A stretch of 64,000 nucleotides of DNA from Pyropia yezoensis (taxonomy: Eukaryota > Rhodophyta > Bangiophyceae > Bangiales > Bangiaceae): positions 4,976,083 through 5,040,082 of the forward strand of contig CM020619.1 of assembly GCA_009829735.1 (NCBI GenBank). The letters are read 5' to 3'. Within the stretch, counting starts at the first letter, position 1, and each line of letters opens with the position of its first letter. Shown one piece after another: positions 12,301-22,300 of the stretch. Under the pieces are notes generated by a model, which did no database searches, had not been told where the DNA came from, and was given only the letters and a program-made list of their open reading frames with translations. The position numbers and the translations under genes are program-made.

Positions 12301-12998
12301 ACGTCTTCCAACCCGACTTGAAGGCCTGACCGCTGAACCGAGTGGTAGAGGTTCCCACCTGGCGCGCGCTGCTGGACAAGAAACACGTCAAAAAGCGTCT
12401 CTCGCACGTCGTACACGGGCACGATGCGCGGATGCGCGACGTGGACGGAGAGGCGCATCTCGGCCACAGCCCGCTCGGCCCCCGCCTTTGCCCGATTGAT
12501 CACTTTGACGGCCACCACTTCGCTCATAGGCGACGACCGGTCCATACCGACCACCACCTCTGACGTCTTGCCCCGGTGCAGCTGCTTGCTGCCAACAATG
12601 GTGTAATAATCCTCCACGGTGGTAGCCGCCCATGCGATGCCGTCCCGCCAGCGTCTGAACTCGTCCTCGTTCCGTAAGGTCATGGTCAGCTTCTCGGCGT
12701 CCAGCTTGATGGTGATTTCGTTGCGGCCCCAGGTGGGCGTCACCTTCGCGCCCGTCAGGACGTGGTCCCACACCGCCCGCGCGCGGGTGCGGCCCGCCTT
12801 GCCGCCGCCCCCCGCAGCCCCGCCAGGCTGTGCGCCTCCGACGCCGCCCCCGTCGGTACCTGGACGCTCCTCCAAGATCCGCAGGTTGGCGCCCCGCAGC
12901 TCGGCCCACCGCACTAACGACTGCCGCGTCGCGCCACGGGTGCGCGCGTAGCAAAAGTCCGACAGGTCCATCGGCCTCCCATTCCGTAGGGACGCCAT
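9312..12998 (-). CDS. PH-domain protein with atypical, probably inactive, protein kinase domain
   Basis: A 1228-residue protein. Residues about 10-128 look like a PH domain (core strands, then a C-terminal helix EDEFRRWRDGIAWAA), suggesting binding to phosphoinositide or a protein partner. A kinase fold spans about 131-515. The VAVK lysine (K165), the helix-C glutamate (E180), DLG (388-390) for DFG, APE (416-418) and the DLWAVG aspartate (D435) are all present. The catalytic loop reads HGAVQLTN (254-261), so the HRD aspartate is replaced by alanine. About 115 low-complexity residues are inserted between the catalytic loop and DLG. Residues 520-1228 are a Ser/Ala/Gly-rich, probably disordered tail with many SxR and SP sites. 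I infer a pseudokinase scaffold or a weakly active enzyme; the exact family is not recognised. The start follows the ATG at 12998. Confidence 0.8.
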   Translation of the reverse strand: MASLRNGRPMDLSDFCYARTRGATRQSLVRWAELRGANLRILEERPGTDGGGVGGAQPGGAAGGGGKAGRTRARAVWDHVLTGAKVTPTWGRNEITIKLDAEKLTMTLRNEDEFRRWRDGIAWAATTVEDYYTIVGSKQLHRGKTSEVVVGMDRSSPMSEVVAVKVINRAKAGAERAVAEMRLSVHVAHPRIVPVYDVRETLFDVFLVQQRAPGGNLYHSVQRSGLQVGLEDVRDVLRGLLQALAYLHSRGVVHGAVQLTNVLLAVSPAATCFERPEPGGGATSGGVVPPPGEEGGTDAETDGPGDVSASATTTASAAASAATFAAVRAAAEAGLLGAVSPAPASNGSVPPGSVDVPRPSLGRPDAASLAALRARSHDGWASHIKLCDLGHGAYLPRCPGGVLHRLDEALQVTYLAPEILHTPTRVEQGWGTPADLWAVGVCGFWLLTRCFPYPGTSIDAVLGGIEGGPPTAADPRLMNHLPDDGGVTLSLLRQLLCVDPVKRLTAQAALQHRWFSLPASAASVDGGMGLGLRLSASMSRAGVGVVGGGDDDGDRGRSSSLLGGTLESGRASSVSRVSSEAGAVSAVAPPVANGVTSAPGWRSASTERPVAAFEGVPSMRYGRVSSLAGLGMDSSDVGNSSSLDGQGGKPPLSRILKAAVTAVTAARRLRIFALMRQMEEGALVGDPLLSSAAPEPSAYRNGSAWATAPESPPAVPVVDASFLVPDRPEVQAQEVTAPAAVSIINGNDSADGAGGAASSTVGRSGSNAGSAVARVTSTEGPGGGWVPSERASTEAALSNALSGRSSRTPSTSVAASDRGDDRADGDGGFLFSAPASGAGSRTASVSSSKGPRSRNRRSFVGLVRTASKVVENHLQAHPPQHFRTPQGYPRSASSVGGNVAAGGGGRGIHGNGPSSVSLARESDANATAAIAPASPRSGGGTTFQSSPSSPRSAAPWSSVRRGVGRSLSYARDRSTTDVSSRGGRDAAAPPPSADRSSLNSTASGRSVADRGSLAGRSTALVRSASTAPGAGSDITASAGGDSPRDARLSAARATSAGVGSNSLPRNSSVRGINEVAYGVRLPGTVIMGRTTVSRDARELLSAAGPGGADGGGGGGGRDILITRSGSAAVLTPAGAAATAAAAAGRRSSTVAAQTAATAAFEAVAAARVGGHGRTDRGRAGGGVGRTTVAGEDKVSARKGGRQASVWLKKVRAFGFGMGGGGGGGDGAT

Positions 12999-15494
12999 CC
13001 TGCCGGCGGGGTGGCGGGGGGGGGAGGTGTGGGGGGCAGCGGCAGCGGGCGAGAGGCCCCGCCGCGGTCGCCACGGGCAGCGCGGCCGTCAATGGCGACG
13101 GCGAAAGCGGCGGTTGCCGAGGGGGGGGGGGGCGGCCGCCGGGGCGGCCCCGTGCCCGGCCAGGCGGGCGCCCTGCGACGCGCACGCCTCGCTCCTCAGA
13201 CGGTCCAGCCCGGCCCACCTCGCCCCCGATGATCAGTCCCACGTACACGCGGTGCGACGGATGCAATTAAGGGGGGAGCGGCGATGGTTAGGGGCAGGGG
13301 ACCGCACGCCGACAAAGTGGGTCACAACCCCAGCAGGACACAAAAGAAAACAATGAGGGCCGCAAAACAGTAAGGGCCGCGACCTCCGTCCGCAAAGGCC
13401 GCAGCCACTGGATGTCGTCGCCGGCTGCGCACGCCACTCCACCTCCTCCCAACGAGACGAAAGAAGGCGGCGGCGCCCAGCAGCCGTCTCTACCCCCCGG
13501 CCACTGGCGCGTCTGGGTCACAGATGGGAAGGGGGGGCCGAAACCGTCGCCGTCGCGCCCAGTCCCCCCGCGGCGGCCGCGCCCTGCAGCCAAAAATGGC
13601 GTCCCCCTCTCCGGAAAGCAGACAACTTGTGCCAATGGCAAACAGCCCGCGTCAAGAGAGCGAGCGTGTGTAGGAAGAGGGCGGCCGGGAACGGACGCCG
13701 TCGCCCCTCTGGCAGACAGACGCGTCCGCGGCGGACGGTGCACGCCACGTGTGCGCGCGTCCCGACCGCACTGCACGCCTCCCCACCGCACCACACGCCC
13801 CACACCCACCGCGCGGCGATCGCGGAACGACGCCCGGGGTCGAGCGCGCGCCGAAGCCCGGCGGCGGCCTCGCACACTCGGCCGACCGATGGCACCCACA
13901 CCTCCCCTCCTCCCCACCCACGCACGCGCACGCGCGCGCCGCCCGCGTCGTGCACAACCAGAAAATCCCACGCCACGCCCCACCAGCACCTTCCCCCCCC
14001 CCCACCCCTCTCCTTCCCTCGCCACACACACACGCGCACACGCCCCTTCTCGGCGCCGGCCACCGGCTTTGGGCGGCAACAGTGGGCTTGCCGGTGAGAG
14101 AGGCGTGTGCTGGGAGGCGCTGCACCAAGGAGGATTTGGGAAGACAGAGGGGGACGGGGGGACGAACAGAGGGGAAAGGGAGGCCGCTCGGGCGGGAGTG
14201 AGCGTGTGGGGGGGGGAGTGGAGGGGTGGGGGTGGGGGGGGCGACGACCGGCCAACCCGCGTCGGCCCCGTGATGGCGGTGCTCCCCCAGGGGCGTGGCC
14301 CGCGGGGCCCCCACGGGAGGAAAGTTGCCGCTCAGGCTGGCTGCCTACGCAACGCCCCCCACCGGCCAGCGGGTGTGACTGCGCCGGGGCACCGGCGGCG
14401 TCGCCCCGCGGCGCACGCCTTCCCCGACAGCCACGAGGGACTCTGCCCATTCAGGACCGAGGTTCGGGATCCACGCCCCCTCCTCCCCAGCACCCCCACC
14501 GCGCCGGCACGGCGTATCCGTCTGGTTGCAGTGCCACGTCACAGATGTGGGTCCAAAAGAGGGTACAGCGCCGGGATTTGAAGGGGGTGCCCTCCTGCCC
14601 TCCCAAGCCACTCCCCGCGCCTCCCACAGTACCAGATGGAGCAAAGCCTCTGTCGCTGCGGGGCGTTTTCTTTTCTTTTCTTTTAGGCAGTTGACGGCCA
14701 CCTCGGAGGGGGGCTTCCTGGCTGTTAGGTCATTTGTCCGCGACGACGGCACTGATTGCTCCAGGCCCACAGCGAGGTTCCTGGCCGTATGTAAACGCCA
14801 CCGACGGGGGGACCACCGCATGCCTCCCCGCCCGACCTTGACGCGTGCCACTCCGGAACAAGAGCGAGACCTCCACCGTATAACAGAGATGCAATGGGCC
14901 CACCAGGGCCGCGCCCGCTGCACGGCCGGCTCGCGTAGCCACCCTCGGCATCAGCTACGTGGCCACGGCTGGGGACTTGGTCCGCGCCCACTGCTGTGCG
15001 CGCCGGGGGGGGGGGGGGGGGCGCTCGTGCTGAGGGTCCGTCCGGATTTGAACTGCCACCGCCACGTCGCTACATACGAATGTCGCGTGAGTGTTGGAGG
15101 AGTGGAGGACTCATAAGTTACAGTCGATCATAAGTAATTCAATCTGATACTTGATAGAAGTGGGCAGCACAGTACAGGAAGAGAATACAGTGAAACGGTA
15201 CAGGTAGATTTAATTGACAAAGCTCACTTTGCACGATTGTAACGTAATTATTCCTGGGAGCTCGCGGAAACGGCCGCCAAACGCGGCGGCCGACCGACCC
15301 CAACGCCACTGCGCCCTTGTGCAGCACAAGAACAACACATAGCACGTCTCGCTGCGCCCTGCATGTCCTGTCGCACCACACCGCCCTACCCCTCCCGCTC
15401 TACTCCCTTGCTCTGCCTTCCCCCCCCTGGTACACCTCTTCCATCCTCTTTCTCTTTGTGTCCGTGTCCCGCTGCACCTCCTCTACCTCTTGGG
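12999..15494. other. Large divergent intergenic region upstream of PH-kinase and IGPS genes
   Basis: About 2.5 kb without a recognisable gene. The left part is very GC-rich. The right part (about 15100-15360) is more AT-rich and is probably the core promoter region of the IGPS gene. A polypyrimidine stretch ending in TTTTAGGCAG (about 14664-14688) resembles a 3' splice site, but no matching exon is seen. The overlapping Pro/Arg-rich reading frames on both strands show no domain. Confidence 0.4.
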
Positions 15495-16640
15495 ATGGCT
15501 GCATTTGTACCGGGTGCGGCGGCGGCCCTTGGCCGCGGTACTTTCCTCGGCAGCTCTGCGGTGGCGGCCGCCCCCCCCACCCCCCGTGCCAGCGTTGCCG
15601 CCACCCGGCGGGCCGCGGCGCTGACCATGGAGGCTGATGGCTCTGGTGCTGAGGGTGGCGCCCAGTACGCTGTTGGAGACATCCCCGACGTGCTGGTCTC
15701 CATCCTGGAGCGCAAGGCCGACGAGGTGGCGGCGCTGAAGGCAGAGGTGGCCGCCGCGGGGGACGCCCACCCCATCGCGGTGCTGCTGGCGTCAGGGGCC
15801 CCCCGCTCCAAGGCGTTTGTCAGCGCCCTCCGCAAGCCGCCGGGCTGCCTGGCGGTGATCGGGGAAATCAAGCGGCGGTCCCCCTCCAAGGGCCTCATCT
15901 CTGACATCAAAGACCCCGCGCTGCTGTCGCGCCACTACAACGAGGCAGGCGCGGCAGCCATCTCGGTGCTGACTGACGGTCCGGGCTTTGGGGGCAGCAT
16001 GGCCGACCTGGAGGCGGTGGTCAAGGAGCAGGCGCGTAAAAAGGGCCAGTACCCGGGGCCGTCGGTAGTCCTCCGCAAGGAGTTTATCATCGACCCGGTG
16101 CAGATTGCGGAGGCGGCCGTTGCTGGCGCAAACGCAGTGCTGCTGATTGTGGCGGCGCTGGGCGAGGCGCGCACCGGCGAGCTCCTTGCCGAGACGCACC
16201 GCCTCGGCTTGGACGCAATTGTCGAGGTGCACGACGAGCCCGAGCTGGCCGCCGCCGTTGCGGTTGGCGCTGAGATTATCGGCGTCAACAACCGGGACCT
16301 GCGGACGTTTGAGGTGAGCCTGGAGACCGCTGAGCGGCTCCGCGCGGGCATCCCTGAGGGTGTCGTGGCCGTGGCGGAGAGCGGCATTGAGGAGTGCCTC
16401 GACGCGTGGCGGGTGCGGGATATGGGCTACTCGGCCATCCTTGTCGGCGAGGCGCTGGTCAAGGCGGCGGACAACAGCAAGACCGACGGCCACAGCTACT
16501 CGGCGGGGTACAACAACGCCAAGGGGCTCATCAAGGCCTTCCTGGCCAAGGGGAGCGTCAAGTACGGGCCTTCGACGACGGCGGCCTTTTTCGGCAAGGG
16601 CGAGGGCGCCAAGGAGAGCCTCGGCGAGATGACCGTCTAG
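15495..16640 (+). CDS. Indole-3-glycerol-phosphate synthase, plastid-targeted
   Basis: Converts carboxyphenylamino-deoxyribulose phosphate to indole-3-glycerol phosphate in tryptophan synthesis. The 381-residue product begins MAAFVPGAAA with an Ala/Arg/Ser-rich stretch to about residue 45. This has a Phe close to the N-terminus, as in red algal plastid transit peptides. The TIM-barrel enzyme follows: GEIKRRSPSKG (E124, K126), LRKEFIID (K195), IVEVHDEPEL (E244), IIGVNNRDLRTF (N265-N266), VAESGI (E295, S296) and LVGEALVK. All residues expected of an active enzyme are in place. The C-terminal about 50 residues, after LVGEALVK, extend beyond bacterial TrpC. The ATG at 15495 is the first AUG that gives a transit-like N-terminus. 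It stands alone, not fused to anthranilate synthase or PRAI, and is convergent with the first bZIP gene. Confidence 0.95.
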   Translation: MAAFVPGAAAALGRGTFLGSSAVAAAPPTPRASVAATRRAAALTMEADGSGAEGGAQYAVGDIPDVLVSILERKADEVAALKAEVAAAGDAHPIAVLLASGAPRSKAFVSALRKPPGCLAVIGEIKRRSPSKGLISDIKDPALLSRHYNEAGAAAISVLTDGPGFGGSMADLEAVVKEQARKKGQYPGPSVVLRKEFIIDPVQIAEAAVAGANAVLLIVAALGEARTGELLAETHRLGLDAIVEVHDEPELAAAVAVGAEIIGVNNRDLRTFEVSLETAERLRAGIPEGVVAVAESGIEECLDAWRVRDMGYSAILVGEALVKAADNSKTDGHSYSAGYNNAKGLIKAFLAKGSVKYGPSTTAAFFGKGEGAKESLGEMTV

Positions 16641-17450
16641 GCCTGCGTGTGAGGGACCCCTCCCCCCCCCCTTCCTCTGCCGCCGCCCCCCCCCCCCCAC
16701 CTTTCCCCATTTTCCCTGCTGCCCGAGTTGCCCCCCGTTTTTATCCACCGTAAAGCTCTACCTCTGCTTTCCCGTGTCCTGGTCTGTCAGTGAAGGCACC
16801 CACGCTGACCCCCGCATTCCGCTGCCGTGACGGGCGCTGTGTGGGCGGCCGACCTGCGGCCCTCGCGGGGCAACCGCCGTAGCGCCCGTCTCTGCGAGCC
16901 CCCCCCCCCCCCCCCCCCCCCCCCCCTTCCCTGACACGCTGGAGGTGTTGGTGAACGCGCGGTATGCGGTGGCTCCCCTCCCGTCGGGTGGTCATGACGG
17001 GGGCATACCAGGGGCATTGGTCGTCAGGGTCATGGCAAGGGTGCGGACGCCCCTGCCAGTTGCCGCCAGTCCCGCCACGGGCGTCCCCCACCCTTCCCAT
17101 CCTCTCTCTCACCCCCTACCTCGAGGGGGGCGTCGACCCACAGGCGCACGCGCCTGTGGACGGAGGAGCGCGGCAACCCGCGAGCGCGCTGCGGCCGCGT
17201 GCCGCAGCACGGCGGCGACATCGACGGCGGCACGCCCAGCCGGCGGGCGCGCGCGCTCGCAACGCCCGGTGGCCGACAAGGGGGAGAGGGCTCGGTTGTC
17301 GCTTCCAACGTCGCGGGCGCGGCGGCGTCACCGCGCATTGCGCCGCCCCGCCCGAGGCCGTGGTGCTGCGTGTACAAACATACATACATAGCATTCGTCC
17401 GTCCCCTCCCCCCCCCCCTGCGGCCCGTTACACGCACGGACCACCGCCCG
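16641..17450. other. Convergent intergenic region with C28 homopolymer
   Basis: About 810 bp between the IGPS and first bZIP stops. It holds an uninterrupted run of 28 C (16899-16926) and a small ACATACATAC microsatellite near 17379. No coding region can be supported. Confidence 0.45.
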
Positions 17451-18877
17451 CTACGCGCGCGTTTGAGGGATGCCATCCTGCATACCCTGCACCCGTCGCC
17501 GCTGCCGCCGCTGTCGCTGTGGTCGCTGCCGCTGCTGCTGCTGTGGTCGCTGCTGACCAGGCGGCGGCGGGCACGGCAGCGGCTGGCGGCGGCGGTGGCG
17601 GTCAGGGAGCTCCACCGCCCGTCGTGGCCGCTGTGAACGGGACGGAGGGAAACGGGGAGGAGGAAGAGCCAAGGTCACCCCCCCCCCCGCCCCCAACCAC
17701 CCCCGCCATCCCCCCTCCTCCTCCTCCGCGTCCTTGCCCCCCCCCGCCGCCCCCCCCCCCTCCCCGCCCCCCTCCCCGCCCCCCTCCCCCCCCCCCGCAT
17801 CCTGCCCCCCCCCACCCCCTCCTCCCCCCCCTCCCCCTTGCTTTGCCGCCCGCAGCTCGGCGGTCAGGCGGGTGACCTCTGCGGTCAGGCGGGCCACCTC
17901 TCCCCGCAGCGCCGCGATCGTCTGGTCCTTTTGGGCGCCCGTAACGGCCGCCGACGCGACGCGGTCGCGGAGGCGGCGGCGGCACCGGTCCGCAGACCGC
18001 CGGTTGAGCACCACCCGCACCGCCGCGCGCTCGTCCTCGGTCAGGCCGGGGAGCGACGCGACGGGCGGCCATCGAACGGGCGGGGCAGGGGCGCCACCGC
18101 GCCCCCCGCCGCCGTCCCCGCCGCCCGTCGTTGCGCCAACGTCGGCGCTGCCACCACCACCGCCACCGCTACCGCCACCGTCGCCACCGTCGCCACCGCC
18201 ACTACCGCCACCGCTGCGACTGCCACCGCGGGCCGCCGCCGCTGCCGCCGCTGCCGCCGCCGACGCGCGGAGGCGGCCAACGGCGGTGAGCGCCGCACGG
18301 CGTGTGGCAGCGGCGGGGGTGTCGGCGGGGAGGGTGCGGAGGGCGGCGTCGAGGAGAGAGATGAGCGACGCCGCCGTCGGCGTCAGCGGCGCCCCGCCGG
18401 CCGCCCCGCCGGCCGCGTCGGTGGCGTCGGCAGCGTCGACGGCGCCAGCGGGCGCGTCCGCGAGGGGACCGCCCCGGGCTGTGGGCGCCTTGCCGGCGGC
18501 GCCGGCCGCAGAACCGGCACCGCCAGTGCCGCCGCCACCGCCAGTGCCGCCGCCAGTGCCGCCGCCGCCGCCGCCGCCGCCGTAGGCGGCGGCCGCCCCC
18601 ACGGGCGGCGGCGACGACGCCACCCCGGGGAGAGGCAACGGCGACCAGACGCCGCCCAGGGGGGCGGGCGTCGGCAGCGTGTCGCCGACGGCGGCCGCGT
18701 GGCCGCCCGGGTGGGGCCACCAGGGGGGGGCCCCGCCGCCGCCGCCCCCGACCGGAGCTGGCGGCATGGCCGACGCCCCCGCCGGCGCTGCCGACGCTGC
18801 CGCTGCCGCCGGTGCCAGCGCCGCCTCGGCGGGAGCACTCCCCCACCAGCCACCGCCGCCGCCACTACCACCACCAC

Positions 18878-18910
<33 letters not shown>

Positions 18911-19343
18911 AGCTGCCGCTGAAGCCGCCACCAGGGGTGCTTCCTCCCCCCCATCCGCCGACCCACCAGCTGGTGTCCATCGGCACACTTGCCGGCCCAG
19001 CCATCCCGCGGGGCGGCCACCCCGCCGTGCCACCGCCGCCCGCATCGGCAGGCGCCAGGCGCGCCGCGGCGCCGGCAGCGGTGCCGGGCGTCGCCCGCGG
19101 GATCCCGCCCCCCGCCCGTCCGGGGGCGGCTGTCGCACCGGGGATGGGGAGCGTCGCGCCGCCGCCGCCCCCGGGATGCGTGGCGCCAGCGTCGGGTGGT
19201 GGGGCGGCGGGGCCGTCGGACGGCGTGGCGGCGGCTGCGGCGGTGGAGAAGGCGGGCGGGGGGGCGGGCGCGCCAGAGGGGTGTGGTGGCGGCCATCCGC
19301 GGCCGGTGTGGTCCCCCCCGGCGGGCGGGTGCCGGCGTGCCAT
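17451..19343 (-). CDS. bZIP transcription factor (paralogue 1)
   Basis: Predicted nuclear DNA-binding protein of 630 residues. Most of the chain is Gly/Pro/Ala low complexity. A helical segment at about 319-362 (PLTPTAASLISLLDAALRTL...TRRAALTAVGRLR) precedes the bZIP at about 431-500. That region reads LPGLTEDERAAVRVVLNRR, with basic signature NRRSADRCR (N-x2-SA-x2-CR), followed by a leucine zipper that includes IAALRGEVARLTAEVTRLTAEL. The same order of helix segment then LPGLT-D/E-DERAA bZIP occurs in the gene at 26132-27568, so the two are paralogues. The ATG at 19343 is chosen because upstream in-frame sequence is Arg/His/Cys-rich with no conserved match. The C-terminal tail after the zipper crosses long G tracts; its frame may not be reliable. 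Target genes are unknown. Confidence 0.8.
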
Positions 19344-22300
19344 GGCAGCAGCCGCGGCGGTGGCGTGGCGGGGGGGCTCCGGGTGTGGGTGGGGGCGGTG
19401 GGTTGGGGTCAGGGTGAGGGTCGGGCGGTCGATGCCCCGAGGATGCCGAGCGGTACAAAGGGGAGCACAGCAGCGGCGGTGGAGAACGGCCGGCCGGCGA
19501 CAGCGAGGATGGTGGGCAAGGTGGTCACCGTGGCGTCGATGACGGCGGCGGCGGCGGCAGCAGCTACGGCAGTGGCGGCGGCGGCGACGGCGGCGGCGGC
19601 GACAGTGGCGGTGACCGCCGCCGTCGCTGACCGCCGCCGTCGCTGCCACCGCGCGCCGCGGGAGCCCCCCCCGTGGGGAGTCTCGGGCGGTGTCGGCTCG
19701 CGGTGGCGGCCGTCCTGGCGGTAAGCCGTCGCCCCCCCCCACGCGGGTGCACCACCAGCAGCCCGCGGAGAAGAGGGATGGAGGGGGGTGGAGGTTGGGG
19801 TGGGAGAGGGGAGTGGGGGGGTGAATGGATGTGGGGGTGGGGCGGCCAAGTCGGGCGGGATGCCGGGTGGATGGCGGGGGGGGGCAAGCGAAGGGGGGGC
19901 GGGCGGGCGGCTGAGCGGGACGGGCACCCGTGCGGGTTTGAAGAGCACGCGAGCCCAGCCCGTCGTCCTTTGCAAGCCACGTTAGCGCGCGCGCGCGCGG
20001 GCGGCCACCGAAGGGCAAAAGGGGGTGGCTTGGGGGGGGGTGACGATAGCCGCCACGTCGATGACGGCGCCAGCACAGGAGCCACCGCCACCGCCAATGG
20101 AGGTGGTGCTGGCGTCGGCGGCCATCGGCGGCGGCGGAGGGTGAGCTGGCACGCGCTGCCGTGGACTCTGTGGGGTGGCCAGCGCCCTCCCGCTCCACCC
20201 CCTTCCCCCCCACCCCCCCCCGCCCTTCTCCCCTGTTGGCGCATCGGACGAGGGCGGGCCGCCGCCACGCCCACGCCCCTCCCCCCTTCCCCCGATCGTG
20301 TATATGCGCATTTGGGACGGCATGCCCCGTCCCGTGGCGATGGGATTGCACCCCCCCCAGAGGCGGTGGCGGTTGAACAGCACACCCCCCGGCAGCAGCC
20401 GCCGCCGCCGCCGACGCCGCCGCCGCCGCCGCCGCCGACATCGACGCCGCGACCCGCCGCCGCGGCGACCGCCACCGCCGCGGCCGCGGCCGCCGTTGCC
20501 GCTGCGTCGGGGGCGGGGCTGGGGGCGCGTGGCGACGGCGGGGGCTCCCTCGCGCAGGGGTGCGGGGTGGAGCAGGGGGGGGCGCGGCGGGGGCGCTGGG
20601 AAGCGCGCACCCGCGCGTCCGCTTGGGCAGAGGCAACGGGCGCGCGGTGGGAGCACGGGCGGGGGGCGATGGGGCGCGCGCGCGCCCGCGAGGGGTGGTG
20701 ACGGTGGGTGGGGGGGGTGCCTGCTCTTTCCTTATTCGCCCAGAGCGGTTGCCTATGAATGTCTCCAAGGGGGAAGGGAATAGGGCGAAGGGGGGGGAGG
20801 GGGGCTACGCATGCGCGTGGGGGGTGCGAGAAGGAGGGAGGGACACGGGGGTGTGACGCGGTGGTGGAGGCACACACACACGGCCCCGTCCCGCCCCTCC
20901 CCGCGCTCCCCCACCCCACACGTGTGGCTGTGTGCGTTTGCGCAGAGGGGCGGGGGGCGGACCGAGCAGCAGGGACGGTGGGCGCCCCCGACGCCAGCAC
21001 ACGCTGTGTCATCGGCCGGCGTGGGAGTGTGGGTGTGGCACGCGCGTACGCGCGCGAGAGGTCACCACTCTTGTCTGGAGGCGCCTGCCGCGTGTGTTGT
21101 GAAAAAGGGGGGACGCGCGGCCGTTGCGGCGGGCGCGCCCTTTTTGTTTCCGTCGCCACTGCAGCTACTTTGCTCTACAGTGCCCCACCACACTGCCAAG
21201 CACCCTCGCAAGCTTCTTTGGGGAGGTTGGCCCGTGGGGTGGGGACTGTGGTGGCGCAGCGGCAAGAGGGCGAGGATGGGCGACCGGCGTGGGGTCAGCC
21301 CCCGCAGGGAGAGGATTGAAGTGGTTCCCGTCGTGTGCTGCGGGGGGTATCCTGCAGAGATTCTGTACCGTGTGGTTGATCGGCTTCCTCCGTCGGCAGC
21401 CGCTCCTCGTGTGAACGGCAGTTCAGCGGTGTAGGGAGGTGAGTAGCTCTTCCGTGGACGTGCCGCCACACAGCTGGGCTCTAGTACGTATGAACGTACA
21501 TACGCGCACGGTACCCTTTCGCACCCCACCCGCTCTCACCCACTGGGCACTTAAGGTGGCGCGTAGACAGCCCACTAAACAGTACGAGGCCAGGGGCTCT
21601 GTGTAATGCGTTGCCCGTGACAAACTGTGGCACAGATTTTTCGTGCCTGCCACCTTGGTGTGCTTGGTAGGGGCGTCCCAAGCTGTGCTCCATGCGGGTG
21701 TGCACCTCTTTGGTCCAGCATGTTAACCTAGGGAGGGAGCGGACGCCCACCACAGAATGCGGTGGGGGTCGGCGCACCGCAGAGTGCTGTGGGGGCGGCC
21801 ATCCCGCAACAAAACCAACACCATGACGAGGCGATCTGCCCGAGGGGCACGCGCGGGAATGAATTCAATGTCAATATGGCATTGAATTGACATCGGCATT
21901 CTCAGCCCCGCGAAGGTCTCTTTTTTTATCCTTTCCTCTTTCCTCGTGACGCGACAGTAATGTCATGCGGTGCACTCCACTGGATGGGACTGACAGACCC
22001 GCACCTGCATTATGATCATACGCTGTGCGTGGACCATCACGGCATGATGCCACCTCTGCGGCTCCCATCATGAAATGGTCGGCACACACACAGTCTCTGC
22101 TCAGTCAGGTGGCTTTGGGGCTGAGTGGCAACCCTGTTGAATGCCCCTCAGCCCCTATCTATGAGCTACCGATTACGTTTGTCTTCATACACACAGGATT
22201 GGCTCGGTCAGTGCGTCTAGTTTTTTATTTTATTTTGGCATATCCCTGCTGACGCGCTCGACTCGCGGTTGCGCAAGAGTGCGTGGGGGGGAGGGAGGAG

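Noticed and set aside
13412..14581. Long overlapping frames on both strands between kinase and IGPS
   Set aside because: Arg/Pro/Ser-rich on both strands with no conserved motif; typical of random GC-rich DNA.
14664..14690. 3' splice-site-like polypyrimidine tract ending TTTTAGGCAG
   Set aside because: No coding exon follows in any frame and no donor partner is visible, so it stays a chance pyrimidine tract.
15030..15075. Possible minus-strand tRNA, because GTTCAAATCC looks like a T-loop
   Set aside because: The five bases on each side of the loop do not pair, and no acceptor or anticodon stem can be drawn.
19344..20768. Extending bZIP paralogue 1 upstream to an AUG at 20768
   Set aside because: The extra residues are Arg/His/Cys-rich translations of simple repeats and have no counterpart in paralogue 2.
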